In this document: piece by piece, positions 55,323-62,648 of the stretch | How the letters are laid out: every line of letters begins with the position of its first letter | Position numbering within the stretch: position 1 is the first letter of the stretch | Source of the DNA: Bacteroidales bacterium UBA1735 | GTDB taxonomy: Bacteria; Bacteroidota; Bacteroidia; Bacteroidales; Paludibacteraceae | Direction of reading: 5' to 3' | Assembly (NCBI GenBank): GCA_002315745.1 | Contig: DCID01000016.1 | Coordinates: 87,520 to 151,519, forward strand | DNA length: 64,000 nt | The notes under the pieces: model-generated | The model's database searches: none | The model's input: the letters and a program-made list of their open reading frames with translations, nothing else | What the model was told of the DNA's origin: nothing | Translations under genes and position numbers: made by a program

Positions 55323-55334
55323 CCCCTTAAGGGG
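55323..55334. repeat. Palindrome CCCCTTAAGGGG between peptide and lipoprotein genes
   Basis: A perfect 12-bp palindrome, with a further GAAGGGGC/GCCCC-type complementarity just downstream (to about 55352). It lies in the 65-bp gap between the 44-residue peptide and the FISUMP lipoprotein, where it could form an intercistronic hairpin. Confidence 0.7.
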
Positions 55335-55354
55335 AAACCCACGGAAGGGGCTTC

Positions 55355-55489
55355 TTATCCCCACGAACCTTCGGTTACACTCATTGTACCAAGTTGACCT
55401 TGACGAGCAGGAGCTTCAGCACTAGTGCAAATGAACGACTGAGCATTAACGTTGAGACTCTTAGTCTCTGGATTTACATACTTTTTCAT
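55355..55489 (-). CDS. 44-residue MKK peptide (b)
   Basis: Short ORF of 44 residues beginning MKKYVNPETKSLNVN and ending TMSVTEGSWG. The start is the inner Met; the upstream extension runs into the promoter. There is no signal peptide. It is first in the operon after the 80-bp block 55525-55604. It has the same length and MKK-x-P-x-T start as the peptide at 46901-47035, whose locus uses the same block. The function is unknown; a leader peptide, an assembly partner or a secreted signal are all possible. Confidence 0.6.
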   Translation of the reverse strand: MKKYVNPETKSLNVNAQSFICTSAEAPARQGQLGTMSVTEGSWG

Positions 55490-55524
55490 AACTAATATTT
55501 TTTTTCGATTTAACACAAAAAGCG

Positions 55525-55604
55525 TGCAAAAGTACAACAAAAAAACGATATATACAAATATATTGTCTAAAATCGTGTAACACTTTTAGGAAAAAGATGT
55601 AACA
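55525..55604 (-). promoter_or_regulatory. Shared 80-bp promoter/operator block, copy 2
   Basis: It matches 48178-48257 at 77 of 80 positions without gaps. The -7 box TACTTTTG is at 55527-55534. The GTGTTACAC-centred dyad is unchanged, and the three differences lie outside both the dyad core and the -7 box. It drives the peptide and three lipoprotein genes. Confidence 0.88.
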
Positions 55605-55621
55605 CTTTTTATTATTACCTT

Positions 55622-56509
55622 CTAATACTTAATCTGAAAACGATCTAAAAGGGCCTTATACTGATCTTGGGCAGTGAGACAGGTATCACGGAGATAACCC
55701 GGAATAGTAGGCCAATGCTGCAAACCGCGATAGTAGAACATCTTCAGTTCGTCTGTGATGATAAACGGAACAATATGATGCGCTAAACATTCCTTAAAGA
55801 GAATCAATCGTCCGACACGACCATTGCCGTCCTGGAAAGGATGGATGCGCTCAAAGCGTGTGTGGAAACCTAACAGGTCATCCAAGGTAGGATGCTGAAT
55901 ACTATTATACTCCTTCAGTAAAGCAGCCATGTCAGCATGCACATGCTTAGGATCAGAGGTGTCTATACCTCCCACTTCATTCGGTAGGCGTTTATATTCG
56001 CCCACGGCAAACCATTCTTTTTGACTATCCTGCGTACCTGTCTTAAGCAGACGATGCAGTTCCTTGATCAACCCTTCGGATAACCGTTCCTCAGCATGGG
56101 CAATAATAAGGTCAATACATCGGAAGTGATTGATAGTCTCCACAATATCGTCCACCCTGACAGCTTCACTAGTTATTCCAAGGGTGTTGGTCTCAAATAT
56201 ATACCGCGTCTGGTCATGCGTGAGGCGACTGCCTTCTATATGGTTGGAGTTATAAGTAAGGTCTATCTGTGTTCGATGATAGATGCCGCCCTTAAGATGA
56301 ACGGCTTGTTCCTCTCGCAATCGAGTTAAGAGTGGGGAAATACGCACGGCATGTTTGCCTTTGGGAGGCAACACAGCATCCTGAGGGATACTCCAAGTCT
56401 TACCAGTAAGGAACGCTCCAGCTAACTTGCCAGAGGCGCAGTAGTTACGAACAGTACGTTCGTTCAGCCCATGTAATGAGGCATATTCAGTAACGGATAG
56501 ATACTTCAT
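55622..56509 (-). CDS. Fic-domain protein with N-terminal HTH
   Basis: Protein of 295 residues. Residues 1-50 look like a MerR/excisionase-type HTH (YLSVTEYASLHGLNERTVRN). The Fic core has the active site HPFQDGNGRVGRL and, in the N-terminal part, the inhibitory helix SNHIEGS, which fits (S/T)-x-x-x-E-(G/N) of class II Fic proteins. Fic enzymes usually transfer AMP to target proteins, and the motif is intact. No antitoxin gene adjoins it, as expected when inhibition is built in. It has its own promoter at 56538-56570. Confidence 0.93.
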   Translation of the reverse strand: MKYLSVTEYASLHGLNERTVRNYCASGKLAGAFLTGKTWSIPQDAVLPPKGKHAVRISPLLTRLREEQAVHLKGGIYHRTQIDLTYNSNHIEGSRLTHDQTRYIFETNTLGITSEAVRVDDIVETINHFRCIDLIIAHAEERLSEGLIKELHRLLKTGTQDSQKEWFAVGEYKRLPNEVGGIDTSDPKHVHADMAALLKEYNSIQHPTLDDLLGFHTRFERIHPFQDGNGRVGRLILFKECLAHHIVPFIITDELKMFYYRGLQHWPTIPGYLRDTCLTAQDQYKALLDRFQIKY

Positions 56510-56537
56510 CGGAAAGTTTGATTAACATTTTCGGCTG

Positions 56538-56570
56538 CAAAAGTACTACTTTTTTCCGATATAGGCAAAT
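56538..56570 (-). promoter_or_regulatory. Promoter for the Fic gene
   Basis: ATTTGCCTATA (-33) and TACTTTTG (-7) on the - strand, 28 bp before the ATG. Confidence 0.78.
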
Positions 56571-56600
56571 ATTTTACCAAAAAAGTGCAAAAAAAGTTAA

Positions 56601-57668
56601 TTAGCCCTCACGCCATTCGGATGGGGTTTTACCGGTGGCTTTGACGAACACACGATGGAAAGACTGACGGGAATTGAAGCCACAACTTTCGCCTATCACC
56701 TCCACCTTGGTATCCGTGTGCTCCAAGAGATATTTGGCTCGCTCCACACGGTAGTCATTCACCATTCGGAAGAACGAAGTGTGCATTTCATCACGCAACA
56801 TCGCCGAGAAATACTTGGTATTGGTGCCCATACGTTTCACCACATCTTCCACCGTCAAGTCCGGATTGAGAAACAACTGCTCCTGCTCCATCAAGACCTT
56901 CAGCCGCACCTGCATGTCGTTTTCGTTTTTGTTTTCGTTGTGGTTGTCGTTGTGGTTATGGTTTTCATTCTCCACTTCCTGCAAAGTAGCGAGGCGGACA
57001 GGTTGCTTATAGTTATTCACCTTGGTGGCAACAAATAGAATAAGCACGGACATATAGGAGAACGCAGCCACATCATACCATGGCAGCAAAGACGGCAATA
57101 ACAAAAACAATCCACTAACGACCCACCAACCCACAAACAAGCCAATGGCTGTCCATATCCACCTCAGCGAGTGCGACTCCGGATCGGAATATAAATCTCC
57201 CAACAGATGCTCTCTGCGTTGGATGGCTACGCCAAAATAGATATAGTGGACGAACAGTATTCCAGCCGCTACGAAGAACAATATAGTCAGCCACTCGGGG
57301 AAAAAGATATTCAGTATAGCACATACCGCAAACGGACTTGCCAACGCGAGGAGTTTACCTTTGGACGGCTCGTTGTTGGTATAAAGGGCATAGCCCATCA
57401 TTGCATAACCAATAAAGACAAAAATATCGATGGATGCTCCTATGCGGTACCAATAGCCTAAGTCGGGCAATAGATCCGACAGCAGATAGCATACAGCACT
57501 ACCGCACATAACGAGCAAGCAAGTGCCCATTAACTGACTCAGCAGCGTGTCCGTATGTTGGCGTTGGCTGAATATACCAAAACACAGTTGCAGTCCACAT
57601 AGTAGGCAGACAACGGCATAGATAGCGTTACTGATCCCACTCAAGTATGTAATAATATCCATTTGCAT
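56601..57668 (-). CDS. Membrane-bound AraC-family regulator with (Asn-His/Asp) linker
   Basis: Protein of 355 residues. Residues 5-225 contain about seven hydrophobic helices. The C-terminal AraC domain (about 255-355) has LTVEDVVKRMGTNTKYFSAM and VEVIGESCGFNSRQSFHRVF. Between them (residues 234-251) lies NENHNHNDNHNENKNEND, encoded by the AAC-SAY repeat. It is a hydrophilic linker joining the membrane sensor to the DNA-binding part. The domain order resembles other 7TM-AraC regulators of Bacteroidetes. It starts 22 bp after priA. Confidence 0.9.
   Translation of the reverse strand: MQMDIITYLSGISNAIYAVVCLLCGLQLCFGIFSQRQHTDTLLSQLMGTCLLVMCGSAVCYLLSDLLPDLGYWYRIGASIDIFVFIGYAMMGYALYTNNEPSKGKLLALASPFAVCAILNIFFPEWLTILFFVAAGILFVHYIYFGVAIQRREHLLGDLYSDPESHSLRWIWTAIGLFVGWWVVSGLFLLLPSLLPWYDVAAFSYMSVLILFVATKVNNYKQPVRLATLQEVENENHNHNDNHNENKNENDMQVRLKVLMEQEQLFLNPDLTVEDVVKRMGTNTKYFSAMLRDEMHTSFFRMVNDYRVERAKYLLEHTDTKVEVIGESCGFNSRQSFHRVFVKATGKTPSEWREG
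56916..56969. repeat. AAC-SAY hexamer repeat, copy 6 (inside AraC linker)
   Basis: Eighteen triplets. On the - strand AAC or AAT alternates with GAA, AAA, GAC, CAC or CAT. This copy is the most diverged, with GAA and AAA units at its ends, and encodes Asn/Glu/His/Asp/Lys. Confidence 0.85.
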
Positions 57669-57690
57669 AGGGCGTTATATTTAAATAGAT

Positions 57691-59700
57691 TTAGCAAGCA
57701 TCCACATCGGCGAAGATGGCGACATGCTTGCACGTAGGCAACGAACGGACATAATCCATCTGCTCAGCCAGCAACTGCTTGGCACGAGCATAGTTAGCAC
57801 CGCTCTCAATACGGAGGCGGATAAGGCGAATAAACTCGTTCTGCACCCGCGACAGCGAAGGCTCTATCACCATCGAGCAACGTGCCCCAAAGGCTTGCTG
57901 CAACCGTATCTGCAATGCCGCCGCAGCGATCGTAACACGCTGCAAATCGGTATGACGAATCGTGAGATCAATCAGACGCGTGAACGGCGGATAACGGAAC
58001 TGCTCCCGCTCGGCTATCTGTTTACCATAGAACGTCTCATAATCGTGGTTCATCAGATCTATAAAGACCGGACTATCGGGATGGAACGTCTGAATAAAAA
58101 CCTCCCCTTGACTACCCTTTCGTCCAGCACGACCACTGACCTGTTCGAGCATCTGAAACGCCCGTTCATAATTGCGAAAATCGGGTTGGTTGAGCATCTG
58201 ATCCGCATTCAGTACCGCCACCAAACTCACATCGTCGAAGTGCAATCCCTTTGTCACCATCTGGGTGCCAATGAGTATGTCCACCTCGTGCCGCGCAAAG
58301 GCATCAATGATGAGTTGATGGGCGTTCTTCGTCCGGGTCGAATCGAGATCCATACGTAGCACGCGTGCTTCTGGGAAGAGTTTCGCTACTTCCTCTTCCA
58401 ATCGTTCTGTACCAAAACCTTGCACACGCATCGTACCACCACAACTCGGGCACACTGCCGGCACCTCGGTCGTGTACCCGCAATAGTGACAGGTGAGTTG
58501 ACGCAGACGCAGATGATACGTCATCGGCACATCGCAATTCACGCACGTAGGCGTATGCCCACATGCCGTGCACATCATCATGGGCGCGTACCCGCGCCTA
58601 TTTTGAAAAAGGATAATCTGTTTACGCTTCGTTAACTCCTCGCGTATCCGATCTACCAACGGGTCTGAGAAATGGTCATACATCTCCTTGCGATGATACT
58701 GCCGCTGAAGGTCGATCATCGTGATCTTAGGCAACTGCAGTCCCTGAAAACGCTCGCGCATCGTGACCAAACCATACTTGCCTTGCGTGGCGTTATAGTA
58801 CGTCTCAACGGCAGGCGTTGCCGTACCGAGCAGCACCTTAGCGCCCTGCTGATGGGCGAGCATGATTGCCACCGATCGCGCATGATAACGCGGTGCCGGT
58901 TCCTGCTGTTTATAGGACGGCTCATGCTCCTCGTCCACAATGATGAGCCCCACATTCGTCATCGGTAAGAAAACCGCCGAACGGGCACCCACCACCACTT
59001 TGCAGCGACTATCGTCCAAACCGATACGACGATACATCTCCATGCGTTGCGCATCGCTCACACGCGAGTGATAGACGCATAGTTGGTTCCCGAAGACGCG
59101 TTGCAGACGGTCGGTCAGTTGAGTCGTCAGGGCTATCTCGGGCACTAGATACAGCACCTGCTTACCTTGACTCAACTGCTCCTCCATGAGGTGCATATAC
59201 ACCTCCGTCTTACCCGACGATGTCACCCCATGCAGCAGCACCACATCGCGCGATTGCCACTGCTCACGTATCGACTGCAAGGCACGTTGCTGCTGGTCGT
59301 TAAGCGGATGGATAGGCTCCATCTCGCCCGTGTACTCAGGCAACCGCACCCGCCGCTTGGCATCGGCTGCAAACGAGTATAGTTTATCGTTTGCCTTCGC
59401 CGGCAACGCCGCAGCCATCACATCGCCAATAGGGCACATATAATAGTCTGCCACCCACTGCCATAGCCGCAACTGATCCACACGGACCATCGGTTCAGCA
59501 TCGGGCAGAAGTAGTATATCACGCAACTGAATAGTGTCAGGCACAGGAGCCGTATGTTCGCCAAGGACGATACCGATCATCTCCTTCTTAGCGAGCGGTA
59601 CGAGCACACGCATACCCGCGATGGGGTTCATGCCATCGGGTACACGATACGTGTATGTCTCCCGTATACCTAAAGGTAATATGACATCTATCAACTGCAT
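57691..59700 (-). CDS. priA: Primosomal protein N' (replication restart helicase)
   Basis: DNA helicase of 669 residues that reloads the replisome at stalled forks. An N-terminal DNA-binding domain begins at MQLIDVILPLGIRETYTYRV, the start I chose. The helicase motifs are GVTSSGKTEVY, VDEEHEPSYKQ, LLGTATPAVETYY and GSQGEVFIQT. Zinc Cys pairs lie in CTACGHTPTCVNCD, CHYCGY and CPSCGG. It is somewhat shorter than other PriA proteins I recall. The membrane AraC gene follows 22 bp later. Confidence 0.96.
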   Translation of the reverse strand: MQLIDVILPLGIRETYTYRVPDGMNPIAGMRVLVPLAKKEMIGIVLGEHTAPVPDTIQLRDILLLPDAEPMVRVDQLRLWQWVADYYMCPIGDVMAAALPAKANDKLYSFAADAKRRVRLPEYTGEMEPIHPLNDQQQRALQSIREQWQSRDVVLLHGVTSSGKTEVYMHLMEEQLSQGKQVLYLVPEIALTTQLTDRLQRVFGNQLCVYHSRVSDAQRMEMYRRIGLDDSRCKVVVGARSAVFLPMTNVGLIIVDEEHEPSYKQQEPAPRYHARSVAIMLAHQQGAKVLLGTATPAVETYYNATQGKYGLVTMRERFQGLQLPKITMIDLQRQYHRKEMYDHFSDPLVDRIREELTKRKQIILFQNRRGYAPMMMCTACGHTPTCVNCDVPMTYHLRLRQLTCHYCGYTTEVPAVCPSCGGTMRVQGFGTERLEEEVAKLFPEARVLRMDLDSTRTKNAHQLIIDAFARHEVDILIGTQMVTKGLHFDDVSLVAVLNADQMLNQPDFRNYERAFQMLEQVSGRAGRKGSQGEVFIQTFHPDSPVFIDLMNHDYETFYGKQIAEREQFRYPPFTRLIDLTIRHTDLQRVTIAAAALQIRLQQAFGARCSMVIEPSLSRVQNEFIRLIRLRIESGANYARAKQLLAEQMDYVRSLPTCKHVAIFADVDAC

Positions 59701-59705
59701 TTTGG

Positions 59706-59745
59706 ATAAAAAAGGAGAGGTGGAGCACATCTCCGACCTCTCCTT
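59706..59745 (-). terminator. Terminator after the 59766-60404 gene
   Basis: AAGGAGAGGT (59712-59721) and ACCTCTCCTT (59736-59745) form a perfect 10-bp stem. GGAG and CTCC inside it add to the stem. A run of A residues (59708-59713) gives the T-tail on the - strand. It separates the small secreted protein from priA. Confidence 0.88.
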
Positions 59746-59765
59746 CAATCAATCATTGAACGTGA

Positions 59766-60404
59766 TTATTGAATACGTGCACCTTGGAGATTGAACATCT
59801 CACCATTGCGGATGATCACGATCTGACCATTCTTCACAGCCTTCTTGAAGGAAGCTTTCTCAGCAACATTCTCCACATCGGTAGCAACATTCTCATAGGT
59901 AACTTCGATATTGTAAATATACGCAGCCTTGGTTCCATTCACTAATTTAAAGTATTTTTTATCACCTACGCTAAATTTATACACTTTGGCCTGCATGTCA
60001 AGAGTGCCACCTGATTTATGTTCAACTGCAATCGTTGTATCTGTTGCTGCTGGCTTAACCAAAGTGTCCATCTTAGCCTTATCATCTCCTGCAAGCAACG
60101 TAAAATCTACATCGTTTTGGTGGATAATCTGAATGGAACTAATTTCAACAGCCGTTACGTTAGAAATTTCGCCCGCGCCATTACCACTTTTACGTAATTG
60201 CAGAACTTGCTTAGAAGCATAGTTTGTGGGCGTACCCTTACCATTGTACATAACACCGCTATACGCGACCTTAACATCACCAATAGTAGTAGTATCCGCA
60301 CTACTATAAGTGGACTTAACAACAGAAGCATCAATAACAAGAACTTCAGCCATACTCATTGCGCTAACGAGAAGCGCTGCAACAAATAATGAAAATTTTT
60401 TCAT
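59766..60404 (-). CDS. Secreted protein with the same short C-terminal tail as 47103-48125
   Basis: Protein of 212 residues (start at the second Met, 60404) with a signal peptide (FSLFVAALLVSAMSMAE). The body is a single beta-rich domain of unknown type. The last 24 residues (FKKAVKNGQIVIIRNGEMFN then LQGARIQ) repeat the pattern found at the end of the 340-residue protein at 47103: N-G-Q-[IL], a hydrophobic strand, G, an aromatic and Asn, then G-x-R. It has its own promoter and terminator, so it is a single-gene unit. Confidence 0.8.
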   Translation of the reverse strand: MKKFSLFVAALLVSAMSMAEVLVIDASVVKSTYSSADTTTIGDVKVAYSGVMYNGKGTPTNYASKQVLQLRKSGNGAGEISNVTAVEISSIQIIHQNDVDFTLLAGDDKAKMDTLVKPAATDTTIAVEHKSGGTLDMQAKVYKFSVGDKKYFKLVNGTKAAYIYNIEVTYENVATDVENVAEKASFKKAVKNGQIVIIRNGEMFNLQGARIQ

Positions 60405-60479
60405 GATAAACATAAAATTTAAAAATTAATAATTACAAATAGCACCCGGTTCTCAATAACCGATGTCGCAAATTCGGTG

Positions 60480-60511
60480 CAAAAATAGTATATTTTTTTC
60501 ATATAACCAAA
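60480..60511 (-). promoter_or_regulatory. Promoter for the 59766-60404 gene
   Basis: TTTGGTTAT (-33) and TATTTTTG (-7) on the - strand, about 76 bp before the ATG. Confidence 0.7.
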
Positions 60512-60557
60512 CTTTTCGTGAAAAAAAGTAAAAAAATAACATTTTTTCTTCCAAAAA

Positions 60558-60589
60558 TTGGCATAATCCAAAAAAAAGTTGTATCTTTG
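60558..60589 (+). promoter_or_regulatory. Promoter for the rfbA group
   Basis: TTGGCATAATCC (-33) and TATCTTTG (-7) on the + strand, 28 bp before the rfbA ATG. Confidence 0.8.
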
Positions 60590-60617
60590 TCGCGTTATTT
60601 TATATCATGCACGTATT

Positions 60618-61490
60618 ATGAAAGGAATTATCCTCGCCGGCGGAAGCGCAACACGGTTGTATCCGCTCTCCAAAGCAATCAGTAAACAGATCATGCCCGT
60701 CTATGACAAACCCATGATCTACTACCCTCTCTCTACCCTTATGCTCGCGGGCATACGCGAGGTGCTCGTTATCTCGACCCCACGCGATCTGCCTATGTTC
60801 CGTGACCTGCTTGGTGACGGTTCGCGTCTTGGCATGCGCCTCGAATATAAGGTACAGGAAGTGCCCAACGGCTTAGCCCAGGCTTTTGTGCTCGGTAAGG
60901 AGTTCCTCAATGGCGAACCCGGCTGCCTCATCTTAGGCGATAACATGTTCTATGGTCAGGGCTTCCGCACCATGCTCCGCGAAGCAGTTGCCCATGTCGA
61001 TAATGGTCAACGCGGGGCATGCATCTTCGGCTACGAGGTACAAGACCCTACCGCCTATGGCGTGGTCGAGTTCGACGAGTCGGGCAAAGTGCTCTCCCTC
61101 GAAGAGAAACCGAAGCAGCCTAAGAGCAACTACGCCATCCCCGGTCTCTACTTCTACGACAGCACCGTCTGCGACAAAGCCGCAGCCCTCCAACCCAGTG
61201 CCCGTGGCGAATATGAGATCACCGACCTCAATAAACTCTACCTGCAGGAGCAGACCCTACGTGTCCAACTCTTCGGTCGTGGCTTCGCTTGGCTCGATAC
61301 CGGTAACTGCGATAGCCTGCTGGAGGCTGGCAACTTCATTGCCACCATCCAGAACCGCCAAGGTTTCTACATCTCCTGCATCGAGGAGATAGCATGGCGC
61401 AATGGTTGGATCACTACCGATCAACTCCGCGCCTTAGGTAAAGAGATGAAAACGGAATACGGTCGCTACCTCGAACGCCTCGCCAAGTAG
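60618..61490 (+). CDS. rfbA: Glucose-1-phosphate thymidylyltransferase
   Basis: Nucleotidyltransferase of 290 residues (EC 2.7.7.24) that makes dTDP-glucose, the first step of dTDP-rhamnose synthesis. It shows KGIILAGGSATRLYPLSKAI, SKQIMPVYDKPMIYYPLS, LILGDNMFYG and GFAWLDTGNCDSLLEA. The start is at the Met before KGIILAGG; the earlier Met precedes the probable transcription start. The other rfb genes are not in the window. Length normal. Confidence 0.96.
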   Translation: MKGIILAGGSATRLYPLSKAISKQIMPVYDKPMIYYPLSTLMLAGIREVLVISTPRDLPMFRDLLGDGSRLGMRLEYKVQEVPNGLAQAFVLGKEFLNGEPGCLILGDNMFYGQGFRTMLREAVAHVDNGQRGACIFGYEVQDPTAYGVVEFDESGKVLSLEEKPKQPKSNYAIPGLYFYDSTVCDKAAALQPSARGEYEITDLNKLYLQEQTLRVQLFGRGFAWLDTGNCDSLLEAGNFIATIQNRQGFYISCIEEIAWRNGWITTDQLRALGKEMKTEYGRYLERLAK

Positions 61491-61494
61491 CGCA

Positions 61495-61563
61495 GCGATT
61501 AGTAGCGAAGCGATTAGTAGTGAAACGATTAGTAGCGAAGCGATTAGTAGTGAAACGATTAGT
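61495..61563. repeat. 15-bp tandem repeat that supplies a signal-peptide n-region
   Basis: Four full units and one partial unit related to GCGATTAGTAGCGAA (61495-61509, 61510-61524, 61525-61539, 61540-61554, 61555-61563). Units alternate between AGCGAA and AGTGAA endings. It begins 4 bp after the rfbA stop and runs into the next coding region. Confidence 0.93.
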
Positions 61564-62077
61564 TTGGATAACCATAGCCATCGCCCTCGTAGGGTGTGCC
61601 AAGACTGCTCCCCAACGTCCTAGCCAACGTAGTGGACAACCCCCACGCGTGGACTCTACCGTCTTAGGAATGATCGAAGTCAACGAGCGACTCGCCGAAG
61701 AGGCAGACAAAGAGGTCGCACAATGGATAGCCAACCACCCCGCTGCTCACTTCCACCAAATGGAATGTGGCGCATGGAGACTCCAACGAGACGAAGCCAC
61801 TTCGCTCCGAGCACAAACGGCACCCACACCGCAGCCCAAAGAGAAATGGACCATCCACTACCAAGTGCGACATCTCGATAACACACTCGCCGAAGATATA
61901 GAAGGTACCTACACCATCGCCCGCGGCGAACTACCTGCCGCTATCGACGAAGCCGTACAACAGATGATAGCCGACGAAACAACGACCCTGATTGCTCCTT
62001 GGTACTCCGCCTTCGGAATGAAAGGAACAGACCATATTAAACCATACGAGAACGTTATTATAACCATCACCCTATGA
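61520..62077 (+). CDS. Lipoprotein with an FKBP-like C-terminal domain
   Basis: Protein of 185 residues with a lipoprotein signal (TIAIALVGCAK). The start is GTG, at 61520 or at 61550 ten codons later. The 15-bp repeat encodes the n-region K-R-L-V-A / K-R-L-V-V / K-R-L-V-W, and each extra pair of repeats offers another GTG. The C-terminal part (DNTLAEDIEGTYTIARGELP, TTLIAPWYSAFGMKG, IKPYENVIITITL) follows the strand order of FKBP-type prolyl isomerases, but active-site aromatic residues are poorly kept, so it may be non-catalytic. The stop overlaps the next start (ATGA). Confidence 0.75.
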   Translation: MKRLVAKRLVVKRLVWITIAIALVGCAKTAPQRPSQRSGQPPRVDSTVLGMIEVNERLAEEADKEVAQWIANHPAAHFHQMECGAWRLQRDEATSLRAQTAPTPQPKEKWTIHYQVRHLDNTLAEDIEGTYTIARGELPAAIDEAVQQMIADETTTLIAPWYSAFGMKGTDHIKPYENVIITITL

Positions 62078-62643
62078 AGGTAAAAACTATCCTATACCTA
62101 CTCGTCGCGATAACCACACTTAGTGGTTGTCAGAATGCGAATAGTTATGCCGCCTTGCTTTCCAAAGAGAAAGATCTGATCAGCGGCTTTATCGAGCGCA
62201 ACCAACTCAACATCCTCCCCACCGAACCAGACACTAGTTATGTCTGGGGCGAGAAAGATTATTATAAAGTTTCTGGGTACGACAACCTCTACTTCCATCT
62301 CATCAAACGGGGTCCGTCCTATCGTATCTATGGTAACGACACCATCGAGGATGCCTACATCACCTCTTCCGAAACATGCGTTATGCGCTATAAGAAATTC
62401 ACATTGGACGAGTTATCCGACACGACTAGTTATTGGTCAACCCTCGACTCTCCTTATCCTGTGGAGTTCCAATATCTAACCGACCTCACCAACGCGCCTA
62501 CCGCTTGGCACGAAGCAGTCCGACTCATGCGTTATAGTGAGTCCGAGTGCGAGATCATCTGCCCCAGCAAACTCGGTTTTACCGAAGACGGTTCCACCGT
62601 CACCCCCTATGGGTATATCCTCAAAATGAAAGTTAAAAGATAA
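62074..62643 (+). CDS. DUF4827-family lipoprotein
   Basis: Protein of 189 residues with a lipoprotein signal (LVAITTLSGCQN). The sequence after it (YAALLSKEKDLISGFIERNQ, YNDTIED-like YGNDTIEDAYITSSE, VEFQYLTD and a final PSKLGFTEDG.. YILKMKVK) matches the DUF4827 pattern that I recall next to glmM in Bacteroides. The end also resembles an FKBP-like fold. The function is unknown. The start overlaps the preceding stop by 4 bp. Confidence 0.8.
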   Translation: MKVKTILYLLVAITTLSGCQNANSYAALLSKEKDLISGFIERNQLNILPTEPDTSYVWGEKDYYKVSGYDNLYFHLIKRGPSYRIYGNDTIEDAYITSSETCVMRYKKFTLDELSDTTSYWSTLDSPYPVEFQYLTDLTNAPTAWHEAVRLMRYSESECEIICPSKLGFTEDGSTVTPYGYILKMKVKR

Positions 62644-62648
62644 GCAAT

